Source: Denitrovibrio sp. (GTDB lineage Bacteria; Chrysiogenota; Deferribacteres; Deferribacterales; Geovibrionaceae). Taken from it: DNA of 64,000 bases. Within the stretch, counting starts at the first letter, position 1; each line of letters opens with the position of its first letter. The position numbers were made by a program, and so were the translations under genes. A model generated the notes under the pieces. That model saw only the letters and a program-made list of their open reading frames with translations, was not told the DNA's origin and did not search any database. Where the stretch lies: positions 118,504-182,503 of the forward strand of contig PKTM01000012.1 in NCBI GenBank assembly GCA_002869145.1, in the 5' to 3' direction. Shown here one piece after another: positions 21,188 to 31,416 of this stretch.

Positions 21188-21589
21188 TCAAATATTTATT
21201 TTCATATTTGTTACCGTTCCGCTTTCAGAAATATCCAGCAAAGTCTCAGTGTGGAGTAAACCATCTTGATAAATTCTCAGAAATGCTGTGTTTTGTGATG
21301 CAGGAACAACAACATAAATTTCATTACGGTCTGAACGTTCTGCTTTATATATTTTTCCATCTGACTCAACTTCAGCAGTCACCTCATCTAAATTGCCTTT
21401 AAGGTCAAGACCGATAACATGGGGAGGAACCATAAATGACCGTTCTTCCTCAAAAACAACGCGTTCCTGGGAGTTGGATGAAGTCTCATTGTTAATTGCC
21501 TCATCTATTGATGCATCCATAGCACCTCCACAGCATCCGAATAAACCGAAGATTACAAATAGAGCAGCGATTAAGTTAATTTTTCTCAT
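21188..21589 (-). CDS. small lipoprotein
   Basis: This 133-residue protein has a lipoprotein signal peptide, MRKINLIAALFVIFGLFGC, ending in the lipobox LFGC with the acylated Cys at 19. The mature part is acidic, then forms a probable small beta domain (GLDLKGNLDEVTAEVESDGK). AGGAG precedes the ATG at the usual distance. It lies between two genes for large exported proteins on the same strand and could be a surface accessory of either. No family is recognised. Confidence 0.7.
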   Translation of the reverse strand: MRKINLIAALFVIFGLFGCCGGAMDASIDEAINNETSSNSQERVVFEEERSFMVPPHVIGLDLKGNLDEVTAEVESDGKIYKAERSDRNEIYVVVPASQNTAFLRIYQDGLLHTETLLDISESGTVTNMKINI

Positions 21590-21602
21590 ATAGATCTCCT
21601 AA

Positions 21603-21629
21603 AAAGGGCGCAAAAGATATGCGCCCTTT
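21603..21629 (-). terminator. Rho-independent terminator between the secreted-protein gene and the lipoprotein gene
   Basis: Arms AAAGGGCGC (21603-21611) and GCGCCCTTT (21621-21629) form a 9-bp stem with a 9-base loop. On the minus strand it ends in TTTTT just before the lipoprotein ribosome site. It should end transcription of the 21641-24034 gene, leaving the lipoprotein gene with its own promoter or readthrough. Confidence 0.75.
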
Positions 21630-21640
21630 ACCGTATTTTA

Positions 21641-24034
21641 TTACCTTTTATTTCTTGCTATTTTGTAGAATGAACCTATAAACAACATCAAAAGAAGAAG
21701 CGGAAATCCACCGGAACCGCCGGCAGAACATCCACCGCCACTGGATGAGGAAGATGTTGATGGCGTTAAAGCTGTATCATCAGATGTTGTATTATCATCT
21801 TCTTCATCTCCATCTGTTGCAGCAGTTGCATCTGCAGCTACCATAATAGGGTCTTCAATTACACCATTAGCAAGGCCATCTGCATCAAATGAACCTCCGT
21901 CAACAACATCATAAATAATGTTTGTGCCGTCTATAATTACCTGGTCAGTAATGTCCGTACAGATAGACCCATTACATTTCATAATTTTCGATCCTTCGGG
22001 TATATCTGGAAATTCTACAGAGACAGCTGCTGTATCTCCTGCATTAGGTACAGAAGCTTTAAAAGATACTGCTGGATAAACTTGTTCATATGTATCTGTG
22101 TCAAGCTCAGTAACTGTTTCTATTAGCGTTGGGGCTTCCGTTGCTGTAGCATTTCCAAGCTTCAGACCAAAACTTTGCTCAGAATCTGCTGCTGGAATTT
22201 CAACCTTAGGCTCAAAAACTTTACCCATAAGAGTTACTACTGTTGTTTCTTCATCAGTATCATCAGAGGTTATTGTAAAAGTATCCGCCAAAGATCCTGT
22301 TGAAGTCGTACCCATACTGAATGTAAGAGTACAGCTTTCTTCAGCTGCAACTTGAAAGCTAGTATCAGTAAGTTCGCTGAGGCAAGTTGAGCTAGTTATA
22401 GAAAAAGCTGAATTATCACTCGCAAAAGCTATCTCAGATACAGAAAGTACTTTATGACCTGTGTTAGATATTGTCAGGACACCAGTTGGAGCTACAGCAT
22501 CTTTGTCTGCCACGCCAATATTTAAAGTATCAGCATCTAAGCTAATTTCAGGCTCTGCTTCAGCTGTGGCAACACCTGAAAGCTGAATAGTTAAAGTAGA
22601 CTCATCAGAATCATTAGATTCTATCTGAATATTTGCACTGTGGTTTAAATCTGTTCTCGGGCTGAAAGTCACGGACACTGTACAGGACTGCTCTGAGGCA
22701 ATTGTTTTGCTTATAGTACAGCACCCATTAGCCCCTCCATCAAGATCAAGAGTGAAGTTTATTTCATCGCTAAGTGCAATATCATTGACTTGAAGAGACT
22801 CTTCTCCAATATTGCTTATTGTAAATACCTGAGTATCACCTGTAGTATTTTCTACAGATGTGCCAAAATTATGAGATGAGGGAGATACAGCTATTTCTGG
22901 AGTTTTAGGAGCACCAACTCCTGTAAGCTCAACATTGAGCGTACCTTCATAATCATCATTTGACGATATAGTCAAATTAGTTTCGTGGGTCGCTGCAGCT
23001 GAAGGAACAAATGTTATGGCGACCGTACATGATTCTGCTGATAGAAGTGTCACACTGGTCGAAGCACAAGCACTATCACAACCATCAAGGTCAAGTGAAT
23101 AATTTACTTCATCGTCCAATTCAATATTACTGATTGAAAGCGAAGCATCCCCTTCGTTTTCAATAGTAAATATTTGAGTGTCGCCTATATTATCTATTAT
23201 TACCGAACCGTAATCTTTTGTTGCTGGTGTAACATTTATTTCAGCTTTAGGAATAGCCGTACCTGTTCCAGAAACTGCAACAGAAACAGAAGATTCATCG
23301 CTATCATCCGATGCAATTACAACTGCAGAAGAAAAGTCTCCTTCACTATTTGGAGTTACAGCAACACCAAAAGTGCAATAATCAGAAGGCTCCACTGTTG
23401 CGTTACTTAAATCACATGGTTTATCATCAGTAGATACAAATGCAAAATTATCAGTATCATTCAGAGTTATACTGCTTATACTTAGATTCCCATTTCCAGT
23501 ATTATTTATAGCTACTGACTGTGCTGAACCAGTTGTGCCCTCCATCACTGAGCCAAGATCTAATTACACTGGACTAACATTAATTTCAGGGGCCGTAGAT
23601 GCAGAAATATTTACTTCACCAAACTCTGTCGAAGATCCAATAGTAATAGTTCCGTCTATCGGAGAAGTAATATTAAGTTCTGAGCCGTTAATTGTAACTT
23701 TTAAAACTGCTGATTCACCTTCTGTAGCTCCTTCAGGCTGATCATTAGATTCATAAATTGGAACACTGACGCTGTACATATCGCCATTTCCGATTTCACT
23801 TGTCTCAGCATGAGGATTATCACTAGAATCATCAGGAGTGTTATCAGTATGTGTGAATTGACTCCCATCAGCAGCCAAAACCTCAATAAGAACCTCATCA
23901 TCAGAAGAAGAAGTTACCTGCACCCCATCTACAGTCAAAGTACCGTAAACAGTATACGGCTGCGGAACTACTGCGTATGCATTGAAAGCTCCGATAAGAA
24001 AACATAATAGAAACAGCAATGTCTTATTAATCAT
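21641..24034 (-). pseudogene. secreted choice-of-anchor-D repeat protein with C-terminal sorting-type signal, interrupted by an in-frame TAA
   Basis: A signal peptide (MINKTLLFLLCFLIGAFNAYA) opens the frame; GGAGG just before this ATG (24034) favours it over the ATG at 24046. After a beta-rich domain come four to five tandem choice-of-anchor-D/ASH-like domains of about 105 residues, each with EI(N/A)V(S/T)P, DYG/NFG and ISNxGxxxLxI motifs and paired cysteines. The C-terminus is SSSSGGGCSAGG, a hydrophobic helix and KIARNKR, like Cys-containing CTERM signals (Synerg-CTERM style) that direct processing and anchoring. A TAA at 23564-23566 interrupts the first domain, EINVSPV-stop-LDLGSV, where TCA (Ser) to TAA would fit the other repeats. 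The rest of the frame is clean. Confidence 0.75.
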
Positions 24035-24046
24035 AAAATCCTCCAT

Positions 24047-24262
24047 AATTTATCAAGCTATATGAGCAAACCATACACGCTGCTTCTTACATATTTCCTA
24101 CAACATAGTGTGTAAGAGAAATGTAAGACTATTGCTTTATAGTTATTTAACAAAACGGATACGGCAGATGAATAGTATTTATTAGCAAACATATACAGCA
24201 TTACTCGTTAGGAAATAAACTGATTTGTTAGATTTTTTTATACTTAATACAAGGATTATTGA
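24047..24262. promoter_or_regulatory. divergent promoter region
   Basis: This AT-rich spacer separates the minus-strand secreted-protein gene from the plus-strand STAND activator. Both promoters must lie here or nearby, but I cannot pick confident -35/-10 pairs. The arrangement makes the activator a candidate regulator of the secreted proteins. Confidence 0.35.
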
Positions 24263-27200
24263 TTGAAAATGGATAGGCAAAACTGTACAAAATGTATATT
24301 AGTTAAATTATTTCAGCAACTGGAGTATAATATGCGAAAGTACCGAATCAGCCACTCAGCGGATATATCAGACGATCCATACATAATAAATAGAAAAGAT
24401 AAAATTGAGTACGCTCAAGCTAATTTTGTTGATAATAATATATGTGTAATTTCAGCGAAAGCCGGTCAGGGTAAAACGACATTTGCAAAATTACTGACAT
24501 CTGTTCAATCGACTGATACAGTCTGGTATCAGATAACTAAATCAGACTGCGACCCCATATACTTTTGTTCATCACTTTATAAAAAAATCAAGGAAGATAT
24601 TAATGGGTATAAATCAGATGTTTTAGATAGCATTATAAAACAAAATGCTCTAATGATTACTGACTATCCCAGATATATAAAAATGATCTTCTCCTCTCTT
24701 AGAAATATTACGAAAGACGTTATTATTGTTATCGATGATACACATATACTGCCTGAAAATGGTTTAGGTTTCGGATGTTTACAGCTAATTACAGCCGAGG
24801 CCAGCCAAAAAATTAAGTTTATACTGAACACTAGAACGCACTTTACTCCTAAAAGTAATAAAGCTTTGCACCTTGAGGAAAATTTTCTAAAGTTTAGCTC
24901 AAATGAATTTAAACAGCTCTCCACTAAGCATTTGAGCTGGCTGTCTGATTTCAGCCATTTGCGAAATATTGAAAAATTAACAGATGGCTGGGTGATGGGG
25001 TTGCGTTTAATATACGAACATATGACTGAAAACCGTCAGACTGATATTGATGAATTCAAATCTATTGATGATTTTCTGGATGTATATTTTTCAGGTGCAG
25101 CAAGCGAAACCAAAGCTGGAAATCTGGATAAAAACCTACTGTACTTATCATTTTTGAACGATATCCATATAGACTTTATCACTAGCCTTAAAAATGGAGA
25201 TAAGACTCTTTCAACGATAATGAACATGCTAGAGAAGAACTTCTTTGTTCAGCGTGTTACTGAAAATCGTATCAGATTTCATCACATGTTTGGTGACCTT
25301 TTGAGTAAAAAAGCAGAAAATACTTTAAACAAGCAGGCAATCAGTGAGTTTATTATAAATGCTGCTGAGTTTGAAGCTGGTCAAGATGAGCTGACAAATG
25401 CATTGGAATATTTCATAGCTGCTGACAACTGTAACAAACTAGAGGCTTTAATAAAGTCAAGATTTCCAGAGTTTTACTTGTCGACCAGTAAGCTCTATAT
25501 TTATGATCAGCTAAAAATGATACAAAAGAATGATCTTTCGAATATCTGCTGGACTAATATGCTTCTTGGTTTTTTACACCAGTCATTTAATCCTGCAGAA
25601 GCTTTACATACTTTAAATATGTCATCAAATGAGGCAAAAAAACAAAAAGATGATTTTTGTCTTGCTCTTTCAATAGCTGGCGAAATTACTTATCATACTT
25701 ACATAAGCGGTGACTTCAAAACAGTGAAAATAAGGCATGATTTACTTCAAAGTTTATATAACAAACTTGTAAATATTAATCAGACTATAGAAGTTATCAT
25801 AACTAGTGCCTTGTCAATGGGAGGCATCTACACCGAAAATTCTGATATATCTTTAAAGTATATAGAAAGAGTCAGCGAGCTGGGGCATGAAAGAGAGAGC
25901 CTGAGTACTATTATACTCGCTGATGCTATGCACAGTATATACTCAGGAATGCGTGGCGACATATACACTCAGATAAAACGAGTAAATAATGTATATCTCA
26001 AAATGAATAATCCCATTTTTGCAAAATTTGATTATTTCATTATGCTTGGACATCTTTTAAACCATATAGCTCACATGGGCAAACTGATTGATCACTCCTC
26101 ACTAGCTGAAGCTATAAAAAGAGAACGCTTCAGTGTCCTTTTCGACACCTTTATCGATATATGGTACATCGATAATTATGTATCTAAAGGCATGTTAGAC
26201 GAAGCAGAAGAAATAATTTTTCGTTACCCGCAAAATGAAACTACAGATCACCTAATGTCTCAGATTTTATATTATAAAGCACTAGTACAATCAATAAAGG
26301 GTGATAAGACTGCTTTAGAAACTGTATCTAAGTCACTGGGAATGCGTAAAATCAGTGGAGGGCATGAATATTTTTTTAGCCTTAACTATCAGTTTATAGG
26401 AGCAGTAAATGCATTACTTGGCAATGACGATGAGGCTATAAAATATCTTACTAAATCCATCGAGACATGCAGTAACGCCAGTATGGACAGCGGATCATAC
26501 ATGTTCATGTCTTGGATCTCACATAAAAAAGGCAATATAGATCAGGCTATAAGCTTTGCTTTCAAAGCAGCTCAGTTATTAATAAGTATAAATATGGACT
26601 ACTGTTGGGGAATTACTTTTGAAGTCTACAAATCATTTATAAGGTATGCAGCGATGACACCAGAAACTAAGAAATTTGCACAAAAAGTGGCAGAAGAAAA
26701 ATTTGATTCATTCATTGATAATAAATTTGAGTTTAAGCCGCTGCTGCAGATAAAAACATTCGGCACACTTGAAATTTATGCTAACGACAAAATAATCAAC
26801 AGCGCAGAAATGACTCAAACAAGTAAAATAATCATTTCTATACTTTTATGCAAAAATGGTTATACATGTTCAGTAGAAGAGGTTATGTATCTTCTCTGGC
26901 CAGATGCTGATGAACAAAAAGCACGTAAAAGTTTCGACACCGCAGTCACAAGACTCAGAAACAATATTAAAGAAAAGCTTAATATTGAAGCAAAAGAATA
27001 CATACAGGTCAAAAACGGAATGATCTTTTTAGAAAAGGTGAAGCTTGACACTGAGATATTTGAGAATTGTACAAGTAAATGTGTTAAACATCTGAAAAAT
27101 AACGAATTCGTTCAATCTTTGGAAAATTACTTTAAGGCTGCTTCTGTATACTCTTGTATTTTTCTTGAACCCATAAAAGGGTTGGATATTATATCTGCTA

Positions 27201-27481
27201 AACAACAGCAGTACGAAAAGCTTTTTTTAAGCCTTGTGTCTGCAGGAATAGCTCATTCTGAATATTTAAAAGACTTTTTTGATGTTAGCGAGCTAATTGA
27301 AAAACACATAAGCAGTCATCTTCACCTTTATGATTTTATTAAAAAGATTGTAGATTATTATAACTCAAAAGGGCTTTCTGATCAGGTGATCAGGATCGTT
27401 GAGCAATATACAGAACATCTCAGAAGCATCTATACCGACGAAACAGAAATTGACAATATCATCTTCAACTTGAAATCATAG
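24263..27481 (+). CDS. MalT-like STAND ATPase with C-terminal SARP/BTAD-type DNA-binding module
   Basis: This 1,072-residue protein has a P-loop at 65-72 (AKAGQGKT), a Walker B stretch near 153-159 (VIIVIDD), an NB-ARC/winged-helix-like region to about 350, tetratricopeptide-like helices, and, from about 827, an OmpR-type winged helix (KTFGTLEIYANDK, then VEEVMYLLWPDADEQKARKSFDTAV) followed by a BTAD-like helical tail. This domain set marks ligand-sensing transcriptional activators that oligomerise on binding inducer. The frame begins with TTG at 24263, seven bases after AAGGA; ATG at 24269 or 24332 are alternatives. It is divergent from the secreted-protein genes, and a truncated paralogue follows at once. 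Confidence 0.7.
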   Translation: MKMDRQNCTKCILVKLFQQLEYNMRKYRISHSADISDDPYIINRKDKIEYAQANFVDNNICVISAKAGQGKTTFAKLLTSVQSTDTVWYQITKSDCDPIYFCSSLYKKIKEDINGYKSDVLDSIIKQNALMITDYPRYIKMIFSSLRNITKDVIIVIDDTHILPENGLGFGCLQLITAEASQKIKFILNTRTHFTPKSNKALHLEENFLKFSSNEFKQLSTKHLSWLSDFSHLRNIEKLTDGWVMGLRLIYEHMTENRQTDIDEFKSIDDFLDVYFSGAASETKAGNLDKNLLYLSFLNDIHIDFITSLKNGDKTLSTIMNMLEKNFFVQRVTENRIRFHHMFGDLLSKKAENTLNKQAISEFIINAAEFEAGQDELTNALEYFIAADNCNKLEALIKSRFPEFYLSTSKLYIYDQLKMIQKNDLSNICWTNMLLGFLHQSFNPAEALHTLNMSSNEAKKQKDDFCLALSIAGEITYHTYISGDFKTVKIRHDLLQSLYNKLVNINQTIEVIITSALSMGGIYTENSDISLKYIERVSELGHERESLSTIILADAMHSIYSGMRGDIYTQIKRVNNVYLKMNNPIFAKFDYFIMLGHLLNHIAHMGKLIDHSSLAEAIKRERFSVLFDTFIDIWYIDNYVSKGMLDEAEEIIFRYPQNETTDHLMSQILYYKALVQSIKGDKTALETVSKSLGMRKISGGHEYFFSLNYQFIGAVNALLGNDDEAIKYLTKSIETCSNASMDSGSYMFMSWISHKKGNIDQAISFAFKAAQLLISINMDYCWGITFEVYKSFIRYAAMTPETKKFAQKVAEEKFDSFIDNKFEFKPLLQIKTFGTLEIYANDKIINSAEMTQTSKIIISILLCKNGYTCSVEEVMYLLWPDADEQKARKSFDTAVTRLRNNIKEKLNIEAKEYIQVKNGMIFLEKVKLDTEIFENCTSKCVKHLKNNEFVQSLENYFKAASVYSCIFLEPIKGLDIISAKQQQYEKLFLSLVSAGIAHSEYLKDFFDVSELIEKHISSHLHLYDFIKKIVDYYNSKGLSDQVIRIVEQYTEHLRSIYTDETEIDNIIFNLKS

Positions 27482-27546
27482 TTGTCGATCTGATTGCTTT
27501 TTTGCAGTTAATAAATTAGTATCTTATTCATTAATGAGGTATTAAT

Positions 27547-27795
27547 TTGAATGATCTTGCTTCAGAACATATTATAAAAAGACAAAATAAATTAGATACT
27601 GTTTTTAAAAGAATTGATAAAGCCTCGTCTATAGTTATCACAGCTAAAGCCGGTCAGGGAAAAACAATCTTTGCCGAACAGATTGCAGAGGAATTCTTCG
27701 ATCAACACATAATATATCAGCTAACTGAGCAAGATAAAGATCCTCTGTTCTCCATATACAAATTATTCTATTGCTCAATGAAGAATATCTTATGA
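27547..27795 (+). pseudogene. truncated paralogue of the STAND activator (P-loop only)
   Basis: These 82 residues align with the start of the 24263 protein: SSIVITAKAGQGKTIFAEQ and DKDPLFSIYKLFY match VISAKAGQGKTTFAK and DCDPIYFCSSLYK. The frame ends at 27795, where the sequence changes abruptly to ACGCAAAAGGATTTCCGGGGAC, a motif shared with the 15.66-kb junction. The gene therefore appears cut by insertion of the element to its right. The start is TTG after GAGGT, as in the full-length paralogue. Confidence 0.65.
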
Positions 27796-27852
27796 AACGC
27801 AAAAGGATTTCCGGGGACCAAATAGGGACTAGAAATACCCAACCTAATAAAT

Positions 27853-27922
27853 ACTGCTACGCCAGTATTAATACGCTTTTCAGCTCAAAAATAGCATAAA
27901 ATTCTGCTGAAGCAGTATTAAT
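27853..27922. repeat. two palindromes 50 bp apart, same family as the hipBA operators
   Basis: ACTGCTACGCCAGTATTAAT starts at 27853 and TCTGCTGAAGCAGTATTAAT at 27903, exactly 50 bp later. They match the consensus of the three copies before hipB, 15 kb away, in sequence and spacing. No hipB-like gene is adjacent here. Confidence 0.6.
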
Positions 27923-28130
27923 GCATGGTTATAACCGCTCATCAAGTCCAATTCGGGCTGATACACTGGAGTGGCTAAAAAGATGCATCCTTAAGTTCAA
28001 AATAATAGCCTTTTCCGAATTAAGTTCCTTCAACTCAAAAATATTCTGTAGAAAATAGTATTTATTAAAATTTTTGCATAAATATTTTTACCTTTTAGTT
28101 AACTTAATTTATCTATAGTTATAAATTTTC

Positions 28131-28200
28131 TGCGCTTTTTGCCGTTATAACGCAATTTTCCGCGCTTTTTGCCGTTACAACGCGTTTTCTTGCACTTCTT
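28131..28200. repeat. 30-bp tandem repeat, 2.3 copies
   Basis: Units at 28131-28160 and 28161-28190 share the core GCGCTTTTTGCCGTTAYAACGC, and a partial third copy begins at 28191. Each unit contains the palindrome CGTTAYAACG. They lie 130-190 bases before the recombinase operon and could be binding sites for one of its products. Confidence 0.65.
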
Positions 28201-28322
28201 TATCCTTATTCACTAAATACTTACCTCAAATATTTTTCTTGACAGCTAACTTCATGGGCACTATCTTTAAATCAGTAAACATTTCAAACCCTGTAAACAA
28301 AATATGAAAAAATTGGTGTTTT

Positions 28323-29279
28323 ATGGACGTAAAATTCAGCAATATTTCTGTGTATAAAATCATGCTTCACCCTTTATATTTCCAACTTGTTGGTATTGAA
28401 GGTTTTAAACTGGATATTAGGGAAGAAATCTATATTTTTAAACGTCCTGTCATTGTAACAAAGATAGACGGTAAATTTGTATGTGTTGGCAACTTCAAAA
28501 CATTGCTGCACATCAGGCAACAAAATGGAAGTGCGACAAGCCGTTTGGAAAAAATCAGCTACATTGACGTTATTGAAATTAGTGCTGAAAATATAGAAAC
28601 GCATGTAATTAATGACCTTCTTGAAGGCTCATATAAGGACTCTTTTATTAATGAAAATACATTACCTAAGTTATTCGACAATCTTGAAGAGCACAAACAT
28701 GTATATGATAAATTTCTAACTCAACTAGGAGAGACAAGAAAGTCATTTATAAATAACCATATAGCCTTTAGCTATAATGCCATAAACAATAAAAAGCAAA
28801 ACAAACGTATATACCGCAAAATATTATCAAAACAAAAAATATTTATAAAAGACAAAGATGACTGCTTCCAGCAAGCTACAGCAAGTATTGTAACACTCAA
28901 CGGCAAGGAAATTGTTGAAGTTAATTTTGATAACGAATCCACAGCACCATTTTTGATTGAAAACGAATCTGTCAATATCTGTGGAAATAGATTTAATATT
29001 TTGTTTACAGACAATTATGACTTTTTAGACAATGATGAATACCTTACTCAAGCATTTATTATAAAAGATGACGAAGAAAAGCTGAAATCAATACAAATCA
29101 GCTATAAAAACCAGAAATCATCTTGTACAGATCATAATATTGACGATTTCAAGTTTAAAGATAAAGACGTACCGCTTGAGTTCTCAGACAATAAAGTCAT
29201 CTTTGAAGTGATGAGCAATAAAAACACATCCGTTAAACGCAAGTTTTTATTACTTCCAGACTGGGTTGATTATGAATGA
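28323..29279 (+). CDS. unknown protein with a possible ParB-like N-terminal fold, first gene of the recombinase operon
   Basis: This 318-residue protein is unrecognised overall. Residues about 35-100 (IFKRPVIVTKIDGKFVCVGNFKTLLHIRQ, then KISYIDVIEIS) have the strand-helix pattern of ParB/Srx-fold N-terminal domains, in which a short loop precedes a helix and an IPV-like strand; this is a weak structural guess. The C-terminal half is acidic and beta-rich. The start of the downstream recombinase gene lies inside its last codons (ATG at 29272 against TGA at 29277-29279), so the two are made together. Confidence 0.55.
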   Translation: MDVKFSNISVYKIMLHPLYFQLVGIEGFKLDIREEIYIFKRPVIVTKIDGKFVCVGNFKTLLHIRQQNGSATSRLEKISYIDVIEISAENIETHVINDLLEGSYKDSFINENTLPKLFDNLEEHKHVYDKFLTQLGETRKSFINNHIAFSYNAINNKKQNKRIYRKILSKQKIFIKDKDDCFQQATASIVTLNGKEIVEVNFDNESTAPFLIENESVNICGNRFNILFTDNYDFLDNDEYLTQAFIIKDDEEKLKSIQISYKNQKSSCTDHNIDDFKFKDKDVPLEFSDNKVIFEVMSNKNTSVKRKFLLLPDWVDYE

Positions 29280-31416
29280 TAAAGAAAGCACAATTCAATA
29301 TTTATCAACCATCTTAAACCTCTCTGAATCTCAGGCTGAAGAGCTGGCTGATACGGTTACATTTTTTGGAATAGATAACTTAACTAATGAATTCATCTGC
29401 ATATTAGGCAATACATTAAGCACATGTATAGAAACATGAAAACTCTCTGAATCATACTCAAATATTTTGAATAATCCATATTTTGAGCAGAAACCAAGTA
29501 TTCATGGCATTACCATATCCCACTCAATATTAAGTTTTAATTATCTATCTCAAGATAAAGCTGCATACAAATATTATTTCTATGAACTCACTACACTGCT
29601 AAACCTGCTGAAAACTGATAAAGTGAGTTGCACACAGTTGAAACTATATAACTATTCCAAAGCATGCCGTCAGTTTATTGAGTTTGTATCTGAGAACTTC
29701 CCTAAAGAATTATTTTCAGCACATTCTTTAAGGGAAACATTAAGTGATATCCGCACTCTTTACGATGAAGATGCAGATGTGCAAAGTATTGTAGATCAAA
29801 TCAATGTACTAATCTACAAAACATATCGCATGTCAGAAGAAAATTTTTTGATAGAACACATTTCACAACAATCAGCAGATGGTAATTCCACTCTTAAGTT
29901 TATCAGACGGATAGGATACCAAAGCATAAGTGCACTAAAATCTGAGATGGAAACATGCACCCAGGAAACAATAGCACAAGATACTTCCACACAGGCTAAC
30001 TACAGTGCGTATATAAGTGCTGGATATAAGTCATTAGCTATCCAAAAATCACATGTCCCGTTTATTTCTAATGCAAATACTATCACGTTGAACGAGCTAA
30101 AATATTTTTATGATGTCATGAACTGTAAAGAAAATAGTACTGATAAACGAGTGTGTGCGTTATTGCTTTTTTTCAGTGCGAACTGCGGTATTGACTTTAG
30201 TTATCTGATATCAATTTTCTATAATACATCCTTTATTGTTTCATACGATCATATACTTTCAACATTTAACTACAAGACTGAAAAATCAAAGAGAAAAGCC
30301 AAGCAGAATCTGAGTAGTACAGACAATGAGGTAAAGATACTATTTCCTTCTTTCTTAAATAGTACTGCTAAAAAGTTATATGCTTATTGTAAAAAGAGGC
30401 ACTATGACAACTTAGAAGAAAGAATGAAGAATGAGTTTACTAAAATTAGAAAAGACTACAGGAAAAAATCATCTTTAAGAATTACAGAAAAAAGAGTCTC
30501 CAACTTTTTCAACGTTTATTATACTGAAAAATATAAACTAGACTCATTAGTTGCTTACTATATTTCATGTCGGCTTGCAACCCAAACTGTCACCAAGCAA
30601 CATTATGTCCGCCTTAAAAGCACACAACTATTGAACTCCTATACCACCGCATTTGACAAGTGCCTTGAAGACATAAATGCTTCCCATATAAATAGTAACT
30701 TTATGTGTAAACCAGTAGTTGAATATTTTGGATAATCAGCTGTAGTTGAAAAAGATTTTGTAATAAGGATGTTTAAGGAGATAAAAGAAGTTTTCAAAAC
30801 AACCAAGTGTGAGAGGACACGTTTTAATTTTGCCTCCTTTTATATCTATACTCTAATGAAATTAAGCCTTGGCCTACGTCCGTTGATTCTACCTGTTTTC
30901 AACGAAAGTAACACTAGTTTCAGTTCAAGGTTTTCAATAGTTAGAGATAAAAAAAGTAAAAACTATATTGAATTCAGGAATCTACCACTTGGCGATTTCC
31001 TATGTAAGGAGTTCGAGTTATTCCAAAAATTAAGTTCGATATTTTTCAGTAGATTGTCTTTTATTATGGAAGATATTAATAAATATGGCGACAATGACAC
31101 TCTCTTATTTTTACTAAACAAAAATAATAAGCCGACTAATTTTACAAGTTCAAACATAAATGAACTGATTTATAAACATCTGAAAATATATATTAGTCAT
31201 CTGCCTGCGAATTTCCTGAGACATTACTTCAGGACATACTTATTCAATAACTGTTACGACTCTAAATTTATGGACTTTCTGATGGGGCACAATTTAGAAG
31301 GTCAAGAGATGCTCAACAGGAACTCCAGCCTGGATATAATAAAATTCAGAAAACAAGCGATTAACGTGCAACAGCAAATTATTAAGGAGCATAACGTTGA
31401 CTCACTATTTGCCTGA
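29272..31416 (+). pseudogene. tyrosine-recombinase-like protein lacking the nucleophile, interrupted by two in-frame stops
   Basis: From ATG 29272 the frame runs about 714 codons with TGA at 29437-29439 and TAA at 30733-30735 as the only breaks. The C-terminal part has LSLGLRPLIL (Arg I), LPANFLRHYFRTYLF (box II, with N-x-x-R in place of H-x-x-R) and FLMGHNLEGQEMLNRNSS, where no tyrosine follows GH at the usual position. It resembles catalytically altered partners in multi-recombinase operons such as Tn554-type and recombinase-in-trio elements. It overlaps the upstream gene by 8 bases and the downstream recombinase by 20. The long open stretches between stops argue for recent interruption or readthrough. 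Confidence 0.6.

Larger units (their letters stand above)
27796..28322. other. non-coding junction with palindromes and tandem repeats
   Basis: This 527-base gap has no supported gene. It holds the GGGGAC-N5-AGGGACTA motif at 27813-27831, two palindromes at 27853 and 27903 matching those before hipB, and a 30-bp tandem repeat at 28131-28190. It separates the truncated STAND gene from the recombinase operon and is probably the left end of an inserted element plus the operon's control region. Confidence 0.5.

Noticed and set aside
29437..29439. Selenocysteine at the TGA of the recombinase-like gene
   Set aside because: The context (CIET-stop-KLSES) is not a redox motif, and the same gene also has a TAA, which cannot encode selenocysteine.
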